DNA of 64,000 nt from Isoetes taiwanensis. Taxonomy: Eukaryota > Streptophyta > Lycopodiopsida > Isoetales > Isoetaceae. The DNA lies in the NCBI GenBank assembly GCA_021234155.1, contig JAJEKV010000003.1, positions 14,740,386 to 14,804,385 of the forward strand, read 5' to 3'. The position numbers and the translations under genes were made by a program. Below, in pieces: positions 22,126-33,510 of the stretch; within the stretch, counting starts at the first letter, position 1; every line of letters begins with the position of its first letter. A model generated the notes under the pieces. The model did not search any database. It was not told the DNA's origin and saw nothing but the letters and a program-made list of their open reading frames with translations.

Positions 22126-25094
22126 TCATTTTTCCACCAACATCCCCAAGGATATGAGAACCTTATTCCTTACATCCTGAGGTATTGTAACTCTCGCTGT
22201 TTTACTAGGAATAGTTTTTGGAGTCCATGAGTACAATACGGTTTCAATGTCTAGCCAAAGATCAGGATCACTAGGATTTCTCCTCCACCTCTTTGTCCAA
22301 CAATCTGAATATCTTTCTTTATCTAAGACATTACTCAAACTGATGTCTTCGGACACCACCATTCCACGCGCACCTTATTGAAGTTAACATCACCTTCTTC
22401 TTTGCAAATATCTGAGATAGTCCATCCCAACCACACTGGATAGGTCTCTAGATCTGCTGGTTTTACTACTACAAATTGGTGGCACTCCACGTCAGTAGAA
22501 GGTTCATAACAATCCATGCCTAGATATTTTGGCCTATCCTTCTTAGGACCAACATAGTGTTTATCGATTGAGGAGGAGCATATGCCTTCACAATGCTACT
22601 AATGGTACCATCATCTTCACAAGACCAGCTAATATTTTCCACTTACTTTTAGGGAACCACCCTTCCAAAGAAATGCTTACGAGGATGTGTCTACCTCATC
22701 CAACAAGTTGATCACCTTCTTCCAATAATCTATCAATGCACGATTAGTCTCATCTCAATTAGTTTGCCAATGCTTGATGTAGTCATTGATGCCATCCTTA
22801 GTCAAGCCCAATTGCTTGACTTCTTCAGATTGGTTTTAGAGCTTTTGGTTGACCAGGGGGTATCATAGGCTTGCCATTTGCATCCCTCAAGGCCAAATTT
22901 CTGCCCCACCTCTCCACTTCTCCTCCTCCGGTCTCATTTTCCATTGCATGATTGGAATCCTTCTCTCACCCAAAAAGTGAATTGAAGAGGTCTAGAATGA
23001 CCTTCCATGTCGAGCATAACCATCCACAAAACTCTTCCAATCGGGCACTTCTTCTATGATAGATCCTATAGGAGATGGATTTGTACATCCATGAAATATT
23101 TCCAATAGCCCAGGGAAAGTTGGTAACCTGTCTGCGCCTCAATACATGACTATATTTTCCAAACAATGCATCCACATCCTCATGAGTATGTCCCATTAGG
23201 AACCCCAAATTGACTCTTTCAAAAATACCCACAAATGTTAAGTAGGATAGGAAAGAAAACATCCACCTATTCTTATTTTGACCAAAGACAATTATCTAGT
23301 TGCAAGAGGAGCTTTTGGGCAGGGATCTCGAGGTTTAGCACGAGATGTTGAAGCTCCAACATGTTCATTAGGTCCATTCCTCCTAAATCTTGCCTTGCTA
23401 AACTTTTCAATACTATTAGGGGTTCCATCCAACAATGCACTATGTAGTGCCCGGCTAGTCAGTAGGATCCTGTAGGTGACCATTGTAACCCTTCTCATAG
23501 TTTCTTAAACACCTCATGATACTCCCAATGTGAAAACTGGACCATCACTCCACAACTCTAAACCTAAAGGGCCATAATAAGTCCGAGACTGCCCATGCAA
23601 TATTGCCCCATCATTGAAATCAAGAAAGGGTATGATCTTCCACATGACTTAGGAATGTACTTGAATTGTGGAAGACAAGTCTTCGTTGGTCCATTTTATC
23701 ATGTATAATACATAGATAGTTATTAGGTTCCATTGCGTATAAGGTCCTCCACATCCAATAAGTTGATCTACATGATAGTTGATCTCATCATATGGTCCTT
23801 CATATGTTCCCTTATCTTTGCCCTTAGACTTGGTTGCAGTCTTATCTAGTGTCTCCTTCAAACTTAGCACATAAATTGCACTTGGCAAAGTTGTTTGAAG
23901 TTGCTATGGTCACATGCTTGAAATGCTTATTCCATAGCCTACTAAAACTGGCCGATATAGAGGCCACTCCAAGTTCCCCAAAGCAATGCATTTATTTCCT
24001 CTAATATGCTCTTCCGGGTACAATGGGATGGCAATCTCTTTTCAACAATAACTCTACCCTGTTCATCCTTCTTACTCTTATGTGGCATGTTTTCCGCATT
24101 GAAATCCACATATCTTTCAAATATTTCCTTTTGCAGCTATAGTTCTTGAGGTAGGCCTTACGGGCCAGTGTTCCCATGCAATGCAATTTTACTACCATTT
24201 TCATGTCTCTTTTGCCGGTTGTGCCAAGAAGAGGTTGGAATTCCATGTATAGCCATCCATGCTTTTGAACATATCCACTTTCCATTCAATGGGAATCTTT
24301 TCTTCTTTGATCTTTCATCCCAATTGCATAGCCAAATATGGTGTACATGAAATTCCTCCCGCTATCACACTTATGTTCCCGATATGTAGCTCTTGCTCCC
24401 ACCAACTCCTCTATTGTGAACATTCTAACACAAGAAGCCCAACAACATTCACCTCCTCTAACCTTCATCATAGCTTCGGAGAACAATCATAATCTGACTT
24501 GCATCTTTTGGTGGGATAATGTTTGAAAGTTGGAAGTGGCCTCTTGCTACACTGTGTGAACATTGTTGACAATGGTTCTACATCTATAGGAAACGTGTAG
24601 TTCCCCTCCAGTTGAATACTGTCCCTAGGCCATGCAACAATAGTTGGAACCTCTAGTTGCTTCACACAAGCTAGGCATTCTTGTTTGCTGAACCCTTTTC
24701 CTTCCAATTGTCATATAATTTTGAGATTGCCACACCTAACCTGTCCTCCCTAATCTTTCATCATTCACTTTGCATTGATAGGATCTGCTAGAACAATAAT
24801 CCCTTCTCCCTCTCAGCCTCTCTCATTGCATGCATGCAGGATCTTGACCTTTTTGTTTTTCCAATCGACCCGAGTATAAAGTACAATTTCCTTTCCTTTG
24901 GCATCATCCTTTTCATTTGAGGCCTTTTCCTTTCCTTTGCCATCATCAACATCATTTGGAGTCTTTTCCTTTCCTTTGCCATCATGAACATCATTTGAGG
25001 TATTTTCCTTTCCTTGGCCATCATGTTCATTAGTTGGGGATTTTTCCTTGCCTTGATCAGCATCATTAGGGGCTTTATTTTTAGCATTTTGCAT
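22126..25094 (-). pseudogene. DUF7869-like (putative transposase) gene, decayed
   Basis: Minus-strand segments in changing frames add up to one protein. The N-terminus (25094-24813) has a repeat of about 13 residues of the DGKGKEKTPNDV type. Next come a segment with ECLACVKQLEVPTIV, then a cysteine pair region (ECCWASCVRMFTIEEL, about 24430) like the C-rich head of DUF7869 proteins. A middle part has ENMPHKSK-type residues. The core motif GHTHEDVDALFGKYS (about 23165-23210) is the family signature as I know it. The C-terminal part (22517-22126) has VWLGWTISDICKEEG and LISLGMLVEK. At least four frame changes and stops are needed, so it is a pseudogene. Proteins with this signature are repeat-associated in many eukaryotes. 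A transposase role here is inferred from the TIR context. Confidence 0.6.
24888..25075 (-). repeat. 39-bp coding minisatellite (about five copies)
   Basis: Units begin TTTTCCTTTCCTTTGCCATC on the plus strand about every 39 bp. They encode 13-residue repeats of the type DGKGKEKTPNDV on the minus strand. The period is a multiple of three and the units vary without frame loss, which suggests that they expanded under coding constraint. Confidence 0.8.
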
Positions 25095-25380
25095 GCCATT
25101 GACCTAGAATGCATAAAATATATAGTAAGTTAGCATATCCAAATAACCTCTCAATAACATGTTCATAAATGAAAGCCTCATATGTCTTATTCTATTTGAT
25201 CATTCTATTTATATAATGGGATTCCCCAAGTTATTTTCCTCAACATTATATATAAATAAAACCCTCTACTTATTAGCCTTATAACTTGTATCCTATAATA
25301 ACCTTTGTAATAAATTTTAACCTTGTAAAAGGGATAACCCTTATGAGGGTTAACCTTAAAAGGTTAACTTAACCATTAAA

Positions 25381-25510
25381 GGGATAACCTTGGTATCCTA
25401 TAATAACCCTTATAATAAATTTAACCTTATTATTACAAGGGATAACCTTGGTATCCTATAATAACCCTTATAATAAATTTAACATTGTTATTACAAGGGA
25501 TAAACTTCGC
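25381..25510 (+). repeat. 58-bp tandem repeat, 2.2 copies
   Basis: Units start GGGATAACCTTGGTATCCTA at 25381 and 25439, with a diverged third start at 25497. They hold small inverted motifs (AAGGGATAACC/GGTTATCC). Confidence 0.85.
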
Positions 25511-26355
25511 GTCCTTAAAACAATTAACCCGTGCAATAAATTTTTTTCGGAAGTTATAATGGCGCGGTACAAAATTTTGAAAGCGCTTATTATTTCAAGT
25601 TAGCATTCGTTTTGAACTTTTCTCTCTCACTTTTAAACTTCCAATTCCGGGCATTCCAGCGCTTCCAATTTCTATCTTCTACTTCCAATTTCTTCTCGGC
25701 TTCTATTTGCTTCAATGCGCTTCTCGGCTTCTATTATCCGCTTTCAAACTTGGCTTTTACGCTTCAATCTAAACTTCTACGCTATCCGCTTTAAACTCGG
25801 CTTCTATACTTTTTTATATCTGTTTTTATCTGGCTTTCGGCTTCTACAATCTGTTTTTATCTGTTTTTATCTGGCGGCTTTCGAGTTTTTTCTTCTTCTA
25901 CAATCTTCGCTTTAGGGTTTTTATCAAAGGTTTTTTTTTCTAAAAGGTTTCTACTCGGCTTTTACGCTTTTACGCTTTAAACTTCGGCTTCTATATGCTT
26001 TTCGGCTTCTATATGCTTTTTTCGCTCAATACAAGGTTCTATACAAGGTTTGTAGGCTCTATACAAGGTTTTACGGTTTTTGGCTTTTCTGACTTTGAAT
26101 AACTTTGGTTTTTTGTGTTAAAGCTTCTCGGCTGCTATTGCTTTTTCTCCAAATTAGCTGCTATTGCTTTTTCTCGGCTTCTTAAGGCTTCTCGAATCAC
26201 TTCTTAAGGTTTCTCGGGTTAGTATTTACTGTTATTTACATAAAGTAGTTATTTTCCATAAAGCATGTTATTTACTTTTACATGCATCAGTTCTATTTCA
26301 TATCATATCTGTTCTCTATCATATCATATTACTCTATCTGTTCTATTTCATATCT

Positions 26356-26405
26356 GATCTATGATCTTGCTCTATGATCTAGATCATAGAGCAAGATCAT
26401 AGATC
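26356..26405. repeat. Perfect 50-bp palindrome
   Basis: GATCTATGATCTTGCTC... forms a 25-bp arm with no mismatch and no spacer. The centre is ATCT|AGAT. The arm itself repeats ATGATCT. Such perfect symmetry is unusual in old, mutated sequence. Confidence 0.9.
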
Positions 26406-26625
26406 TTCACTAGCTCTTCCTCTATCTGTTCTAAATAATGAACTAAAACAATGAACTAAATATTGAACTAAACAAGGAGTTATATTGAACTAAACAAGGA
26501 GTTAAACAAGGAGTAAATAAAGAACTAAACAATATCTAACTGGCTTTATATTTTGAATTACGCATTCTCGCATTCTCGCGCATTACGCATTATGTATTTT
26601 GTTAGAATAATATGTTGGAATGGGA

Positions 26626-26752
26626 GAAATCGCTTGGCGCATTTCTATTTTTGAGTTCGTTTTCCACTAGGTTAATCAAATCGCGCCCGGTAGCGTTTTA
26701 GTTGGCATTTCAATTTCATACGGCTCTATACAAGTCGCGCCCGGTAGCGTAT
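26626..26752. repeat. GC palindrome cluster 1 (three copies)
   Basis: AAATCGCTTGGCGCATTT (about 26628), AAATCGCGCCCGGTAGCGTT (26679) and GTCGCGCCCGGTAGCGTATG (26734). All lie in the putative intron just upstream of the acceptor at 26786. Confidence 0.8.
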
Positions 26753-26786
26753 GAAATAGATCTGTGCTAATTACTTTCTCTCGTTC

Positions 26787-27197
26787 TAGTGCCATGGATT
26801 TTCCTTATGCATGGACACCGGGCGGGTTCAAATACACTGGTGGTTCTAGTTCCACCGGGCGACCATCAACTCGACCCTGTACAAGATATTACTTGAGTGT
26901 CTTTGTTCAAAACGTTCAAAGAGAGTTGGAGAATCCATTAGACGGCTGTATCGGGGGCCATGGGTACACTTCCATCGCATCTATGGACATATCGGACTCC
27001 TCATGCTCTTAGTAAGGCTCATGCCAACAAATAAGTACAAGGATTTGATTTATAGTATCGGGGATCGATACAACACTCTCTGGTTTGGAGACTTCGACAT
27101 CCTCGGGAAAGATGAGGATCTGTCATATCGAGGGTGGTTCGAGGTGGGACTTCTTGGGATTAGGCGGATGAAGTGGGCACGGCCCGACATATTGTAG
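26787..27197 (+). pseudogene. Unknown exon(s) of the 12.2-kb element
   Basis: Opens after a splice-acceptor-like TTCTAG with ATG 26791 (MDFPYAWTPGGFKYTG). A frame change near 26945 is needed to reach YKDLIYSIGDRYNTLWFGDF and stop at 27195-27197. The total is about 135 codons. I do not recognise it. Aromatic-rich composition, the shared strand and the neighbouring palindromes tie it to the following gene. Confidence 0.4.
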
Positions 27198-27203
27198 AGA
27201 TAG

Positions 27204-27290
27204 AAAGAATTCGCGCTGGCGCATTTTGAGAAGAAGAAATGTACATAACTTTTTTGAATATGAATACAAACTTCGCGCTGGCGCAATTTT
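27204..27290. repeat. GC palindrome cluster 2 (two copies)
   Basis: TTCGCGCTGGCGCATTTTG (27210) and CTTCGCGCTGGCGCAATTTT (27271), shortly after the stop of the preceding frame. Confidence 0.8.
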
Positions 27291-27367
27291 GCACTATACT
27301 TTTCCGTCATTAGTTTATTTTTTTTTTTATATGCAATGTCGAAAACATTGAATCCTGTGATGCCCTC

Positions 27368-27443
27368 CAGCCAGTATGACCAACCCCAAGAAACTACATA
27401 TTTTCATTAATGTGTAGTTTCATGGGGTTGATAAGACTGGCTA
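27368..27443 (+). repeat. Imperfect hairpin, about 30-bp stem, 10-nt loop
   Basis: AGCCAGTATGACCAACCCCA pairs with the downstream arm ending TGGGGTTGATAAGACTGGCT. About four mismatches and a 2-nt bulge are spread along the stem. The shape is compatible with a small-RNA precursor or a tiny MITE. Flanks are unrelated. Confidence 0.6.
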
Positions 27444-27861
27444 AAGACCATCCGCGAAATTCAAAGTTCACAACATCACGCAGATGATATGATATATTCT
27501 TTTTTTTTGAATATCCAAATATACATACCTTTTTTGGGGCGTTCTTTTGGCCATGCTACAAATGTGCCCACGCTTTCACCAATTTGTATGCGCCACGGGA
27601 TGTCTTCTTGGAAGAGCCTCATCTTCATAATTGCGGTTTAGAATAGAAATCTTCTGACTGTTTCCAAGAGGAACACCATGACACATAGAACTTGGATTCA
27701 AATCTTCGATTTTACACAATCCTACTCGGCGCTTCAAGTTTGCTGTTAAAAGATAGCATTCTTCTCCGACACTGATAAAGAACCAGAATGCATTGTAAAA
27801 AATAGAGGACGAAAAATTGAGAACAAGAGAATGCATTCGAATTCACCATAGTTCAGCAGAC

Positions 27862-28012
27862 ATCGAATGGGAATTGAAGGCGGCTCGATCGAATGGATTG
27901 AAGGCGGCTCGATCGTCGAATGGGATCGAACGGATCTTGGGCGCTCTGATAGTCGATTGTTCTTGGGCGCTCTGATACTAGGAATGATCTTGGGCGCTCT
28001 GATAGTAGGTGG
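27862..28012 (+). repeat. Short tandem repeats in the 12.2-kb element
   Basis: Two copies of GAATGG(G/A)ATTGAAGGCGGC and three of TCTTGGGCGCTCTGATA, adjacent to each other. No reading frame is implied. Confidence 0.75.
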
Positions 28013-28733
28013 CCGATTAGGTGGTAGTAGATTGCCACATATGCGTTTCTTGAAATTAATAATTAATTGTTATCTTGAAATTGCACTAAAAAGAAAAACA
28101 CAATTTAAATTTGTAAATGAGCGGGACGGGCGGTTAATTAAGGCGGTATAAATTTAAAAGGACGCGAATTTGAATTCTGGTTGTAAATCGGCGGCCCTAG
28201 ATTATGAGCGATACATATAAGTTTAAACCAAAACCCCGATCTCATACTATCCGCACTTGCGCTTCTATGGCGTCTAGAGGATCTCGGCGGCCGAGGCGCC
28301 GTTGTAGAGGTGGGCGACGACTAAAGCACAAATCCCAAGCACGGAGGTCACTGAACAAGCGTAAAGTTTTGATCCAACAAAGCCTCCTCGTAATTGATCT
28401 GTTTTTTGTTTTGTAATTGATTTACGTGTCCCTTTTATTGTTAGGTTTCTAGGATGTTTTTCAACCTGTGTATTTTTACGTATGCGTGTCTCGTGTATTG
28501 TCTACCTTTCATATTGTTTTACGTGTCATTTCTAATTGCTTTTACTACCTTGTTTTGTGTGTTTTTGTTATAATCTTCTCCTTTACTCCGATATGTTTAA
28601 AGTTGGAACAATTCTCCATTTTGTATAATGTAGACCGTGTAAGTCTTTACTACGTATTCTCAGTTCTTTTGACAAGTCTTTTTGTAGCCTAGTATGTCTC
28701 TTATAAAAGAGAAGTGTCTGTAGGTCCCCTCTT

Positions 28734-28857
28734 AAGAACGCGCTCGGCGCGATTTATAATTATGAGTGGTTTTGGTTGTCTCTCGCTACTTTCCCTGTGT
28801 ACAATTTATGTTTTTGAAAGTAAGGCGTCTATGAAAACGCGCTCGGCGCGATTTCAT
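28734..28857. repeat. GC palindrome cluster 3 (two copies)
   Basis: AAGAACGCGCTCGGCGCGAT (28734) and GAAAACGCGCTCGGCGCGAT (28833), both inside the inferred intron 28390-28884. Confidence 0.8.
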
Positions 28858-30046
28858 TACTCACCACATGATTGTAACTTTCAGGATCTTCTAAAATGTG
28901 AAAAGAAAAGCAAAGCCTGCGCAGGGTCCAGGGACATCCGCAGAAAAAACCAAGAACGGATGAAGATGTATCAGTTGCAGATTTGGCACACGTTGTGACC
29001 ATTGACGATACGACCGAAATAATGAAGGCTCAGGTAGAGCCTCCATGTCCAGAAGAAGATCTACCAGAGGGCTCTGAATGGTATGTGGAGATCTTCAAGA
29101 CTAGCGGAAAGACAGATCTGATTTTCATGTCTAGAGTTAAGGAAACAGATCAAATGAAGAAACAAGGTATTCTCGATCACATGCGAAGAAACGGGGCGAT
29201 TCTTCTTGTTCCGTATTACTTGAAGCGGGTCGAGAAAAATAAAAAGTATTGAAGAAGTTAAATTACTTTGCGTGCTAGTTCCTTTAAAGAGACTGCCCTA
29301 AGAACGGATGAGGCCGCAGATAACCTCTTCAAATTTGGCTGGTCAGGTGGTGATCTATTGACACCAAAAAAAATATGTCAAGGTCTCTCAGCTGTGAGAA
29401 GAGCAATCAGTACAAGGCCGTCAGCTAGTCTGTACCTACAAGCTTTAAAGGAGAAGGAAGATGCAAGTTCTAGAGCCGTGGAAACACCCGGGCGTTCTAG
29501 GCATTACAGATATGACTAGTGATGATGACAAGGCGAGATGGTTAGAGGCCATGAGCAAACTCAAGAAATATCTTTGACAAGTATCCACTGGGCCTTAGCT
29601 TCGCATCCTATCCATGTCGGCGGGCTTTTCGTGTCCACGAAGGCTATGTTTGTCGTGAGAAGATTTGACAAGCGTACGCGCAATGGAAATAGTCGGCGGC
29701 ATGATAGAAAACCGGGGCGGGTGCCAATGCCGGCAGATGTGGTGCCTTTTGATATGAAGACGAAGAAGGTGTTGATGTGGAATAAACTTGAAGATTTAAC
29801 TGGCAACCTCGATATTCACTTCATGATAATAGATGGCCAGCATTCAGTGGAGGCGCAGAAGGTTTTGATCAGTCAAGCACAAAAAACTGGAAATCAGTTA
29901 TTCTATAGACTGTATTCAGTCAGAAATTGCCGATTCCTCAGTGGCTCCACAACAGCAGCAGAATTAGCCGAAATCAGCGCGCTACTGAATGACATGGGAA
30001 AGACATTCCTGTACAAAAGGTATTTTATGTTCCACACATAGCGTTC

Positions 30047-30194
30047 CAAATCGCGCCAGGCGCGTTTTATGTTGTTATTTGTGTGACGGATTTACAAGAA
30101 ACGCGCCTGGCGCGAATTCTTCATCATGAAGAAATCGCGCCAGGCGCGTTTCTTGTAAATACGTGATTAACGAAAACGCGCCTGGCGCGTTTTA
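30047..30194. repeat. GC palindrome cluster 4 (four copies, nested palindrome)
   Basis: Copies at 30047, 30097, 30131 and 30171, core CGCGCC(A/T)GGCGCG. Copies two and three are themselves mirror images within a 33-bp inverted repeat (30090-30160) with one mismatch and a short ATCAT-type loop. All lie in the inferred intron 30020-30250, whose 3' end has a CTAAC branch-like site and TTTTGCAG. Confidence 0.85.
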
Positions 30195-31569
30195 TATTGT
30201 TACTTTCACGACCTGTTTATTTTTTTTATCTAACGGCCCATATTTTGCAGTCCGGTATATGGGCGATTCTTGGCACGCCAGTAACCAATGGATCGAATAT
30301 GGAAAACCAATGCCGACCAGACAAAGGGCAATCTAAGAGTGCGAATTCAAATTACTAGAAAGGACACCGTGCCAAACCATATCTGAGGACAAGAACAAGG
30401 CCACTAGATCAAAGAAGAAAAAAGGGGATGCACAAGCTGGCACAGAAGAGCAAACGGTGCCAAAAGATGCCTGCAAGATTGTTTTTTCTTCTGACCAGGT
30501 ATGGGAAAAGTGGAACGAATTTTGGGACGCCTATTCGGAAAAGAAGTTGCCAGATTCGTATGGCAGGTTTCCTCCGCAAGATACGTCTATTTTTGATATA
30601 GGTATCACAGAAATGAGAAAGGCACAAGGATTGGATGATGCAGAATTAATCTCTGTTCTAGATAGTTGCATCAGAAAGGAAGTTATCTACAAGAAAACGT
30701 CTGCAGCAAAGCACTTGACATCTTTCGAAGATGCATGCGAATCGATAAAGAATATGAAAGTCCTGAAAAAAGCTGTTGGTGAAGAACTGCAAAGGCTCTC
30801 AGGAGACATGATGTTATCAGAGATAGGCTTAATGCAAAAGTACAACGTATCTAATGATGACATTAAGAAATATGTATTTTGGTCAAAAGATTTTGTGAAG
30901 CAGCAAAAGGCGAAGAATGTGGCAACTCTTAAGGGGATTCACACGAAAGTTGCGTCTGACCTAAAAAGAAAAGTTGCTTTGGTGAAGAAGACGGCAGTAG
31001 ACGAGTCTCCTTTTTTCTACAAGGTGTCCACTGGTTATAAGTGTGCCATGCCAGAGGTAGGTGAAGGGCCAACCGACATCACTCTATTTGTTCTTGATAG
31101 CCGTGGCACGAGATGGACACAGGATGATTACAGCACCTTCTTCAACACATGCAGTGGTTTGACGACTGAGATGCATTATACTATCGTGACAGTTTGCCAC
31201 TCCGACATTTCCTACGCATATGCACTAGCTGCTGCAAATGATGTCGAATGCATTAAAGTGATGAGGCAAGCAGTGATGATAGATGAAAACAAAGATAGTG
31301 AGTTTAGTACCGAAAGTAAGATCTCACATGTGCTAGTCCTTATGATAGCCATTATGGATGATAAAGAATATGAAAGACTCAAGGGGAAACCAGAAGGTGA
31401 GAAGATTGCTTGGCAGTGCTATCGGCTAGATGAACCCCTATTGAAGAATGTTTTTTATGTCGAATCAATTGCGAAGACAAAGGGAAAGGGACCGCAGATG
31501 TGGATGTGGACACAGACCGAAGAGGAAGAGGAAGAGGAAGAAGAAAAATGGATTCGACCCCGCCCTTAA

Positions 31570-33302
31570 TTCACCAATCAAGTATGAGCTCTTGACGGCG
31601 CATAAGGGGAGGCTGAATAAGTCACGGGTTTTCTTTGGCCCTTTCGAAGTTTTCTCGATTGAAGCCTTCGCCCGTTAGAGTCTACGTGTTGGGAGTTTCA
31701 TGTTGGAGGTTATGTGGGTGGAAGCTCTCGAAGCTAGCTAGGAAATGCCAAAGTGTGGTCTCGATGGTCAAGCCAAGGACTTCCTCGATATTTTTTCGAA
31801 AAGTGCTAGAGGTGGCACCTAGGGGTCCGCTAGGTAGTGCAAAAAATAAAGCTTCCAGCTCTAAGTCCGGCTTTTACCAGATCCGGCTGCAGAGCGGGAA
31901 GAAATGAGAAAGCATATAGAGGGCATAAAGAAGAATATCGACAAGCAACAAATTTAACTATGCGGCCGAGAGGCGTGCCTATCCTTCCAATCACATTGGA
32001 AAATCCGGCGAGAAGTGGATGTAGGTAACGCAAAGCGAAGAAGACAAAATCCTAGATGATACGGTGGATTCGAAAGCTCGAGTTAGCATAAAGAGTAATG
32101 AAGTATCAACCATAGTTCAAACACTAAGTGATGTGGTCATCACTTCGGCGAGACCGAAGGCAGTAGAGTAAAGCTCATCATTGCGGATGTTGAACAGAAC
32201 CGTAAAGGTATGTTATTCAAAGCGAAATGAAAATCGCGCCAGTAGCGATTTCAATTCTTCAAACAGCGAATTAATCGCGCCCGGTAGCGATTTCAATTAT
32301 TCCAACGAAATTGAAATCGCCAAGCCGCCGCGATTTCAATTTTCTTTCTCCTTGTCTCACAAGTGTGTGCTTTATTATTACGAGACCTAATCCGGTTTCC
32401 TCCAAAATTACGGTGTTCGATTTGAATGGAGTGCTCGCAAAACGTTACCTAAAGCACAATTTCCTTTATCATGGTATGAACGAAACCATTTGAGACATAT
32501 ACTGAAATGGGTATATCCGCGTCCATCCAAGGAGATGTTAGACCAAGCTTTCTTTTTATTTAGTTGTGCAATTTGGTCGTCGATGGAGAATAGAAATATC
32601 TGAGGAAGTTTTGAGAGTAGTTCCCGAGTTACATAGAGATTGGGCATCTGTTTGGGATCGAGCAAATGTAAGTCATTCAATAACCCAAAGGATCCTACAA
32701 AAAAAAAATATTTGTGAAATGCTTGAGCGACATGATGGATGACTTGGGCGCTTCGGAGAAGGAAGACATCATTATAGTTGATGATGACGCCTTGAAGTGT
32801 TGCTTCAATCGATCCACGATCACTAAATCCACCATCCTATCATCCCGAGGATTTTGACAAAGATGACTTCCTCGCCGTTTTGTCGGCATCTTGCAAGAAA
32901 TAGCTACTGAGGAAAAAGGTCGAAGAGATACAAACACTATACCCATAACTTAATCGGACAGGGAAATTGACAGGGACCTAGAGAAGATCGTTCTAGAAAG
33001 GGAACTTTTTGATATATATATATATGTATACAGAAATACACTTTCCAAAAAGTTTTGAATATGAAATATACTTTACACCAACCTCTTTCAATATATATTG
33101 TGTTCTTATATCAGCATTATTGGTTACGTATAATGTATTGTTCTTTTATATTACGTGTATGGTTTGCTATACTTGCAATAATTTGTATGTATATACCGTC
33201 AATAATTTAGGTGTCTATAAATACGTATGCATGAAATTGGCAAACCATCGGCTTCGGCTTCCGCCTTCTGCTTGTTATTATGGCACATTCTATTACCTGC
33301 CA
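31570..33302. other. Degraded coding/intron region of the 12.2-kb element
   Basis: Short plus-strand frames (FDPALNSPIKYELL, RVFFGPFEVFSIEAF) suggest eroded continuation of the preceding gene. A donor-like AAAG|GTATGTT at about 32207 precedes palindrome cluster 5. From 33000 to 33280 the sequence is A+T-rich with no supported frame. Confidence 0.4.
32229..32340. repeat. GC palindrome cluster 5 (three copies)
   Basis: GAAAATCGCGCCAGTAGCGA (32229), AATCGCGCCCGGTAGCGATT (32273) and GAAATCGCCAAGCCGCCGCG (32313). The stem AAATCGC/GCGATTT is constant while the loop varies. Confidence 0.8.
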
Positions 33303-33510
33303 GATGAACCACGCAGACCTCTGCAGGTGCCGCGAGCTAGAAATAGAACTTCAGGACTGGCTTGATGTCGTTGCTATGAATCCCGTCCGCTTCTATCCTG
33401 ATCCCTTTGATGTTGTAATCCATCTTATATGGAATCCAGAGCATGGTTTGTTCATGATCGACAGGATCTCAGGACCGCCTGCAGCGCCTGAGGACGATGA
33501 ATCTGATTAG
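33303..33510 (+). CDS. Small ORF of unknown function (68 codons)
   Basis: ATG 33303 (MNHADLCRCRELEIELQDWL) to a stop at 33508-33510, with an acidic tail PEDDESD. It follows TTACCTGCCAG, which could be a splice acceptor. It is then the last exon of the gene set instead of a free gene. Rich in D, E and W; I do not recognise it. It is uninterrupted, unlike its neighbours. Confidence 0.4.

Larger units (their letters stand above)
25115..26786. other. Divergent intergenic region of the 12.2-kb element
   Basis: Lies between the minus-strand DUF7869-like gene and the plus-strand gene set, so it probably holds promoters for both. It contains a 58-bp tandem repeat (25381-25510), a T-rich stretch rich in CGGCTTCT repeats (25600-26200), a perfect palindrome (26356-26405), and three GC palindromes (26626-26752). 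A likely 3' splice site TTCTCGTTCTAG ends at 26786. Confidence 0.5.
28265..31569 (+). pseudogene. DGQH-motif gene, intron-containing and decayed
   Basis: A TATA-like ACATATAAG lies at about 28212. Exon 1 (28265-28389) starts ATGGCGTCTAGAGG and encodes a very basic head (SRRPRRRCRGGRRLKHK). It joins in phase 0 (CTC|GTAATT ... TTTCAG|GAT) to an exon at 28885. Coding continues in changing frames: EGSEWYVEIFKTSGKTDLIF, FGWSGGDLLTPKKI, a block with VVPFDMKTKKVLMWNKLEDL and MIIDGQHSVEAQKV (29538-30041), an intron of about 230 bp (30020-30250) full of GC palindromes, GDSWHASNQWIEYGKP, and a long final block (30457-31569) ending in poly-Glu. The IDGQH stretch recalls the DGQHR signature of DndB/ParB-like proteins; this is weak homology by motif only. 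Intron presence indicates a eukaryotic gene. Confidence 0.5.

Noticed and set aside
28468..28692. Hydrophobic frame after exon 1 of the DGQH gene
   Set aside because: It lies within the inferred intron 28390-28884 and is T-rich.
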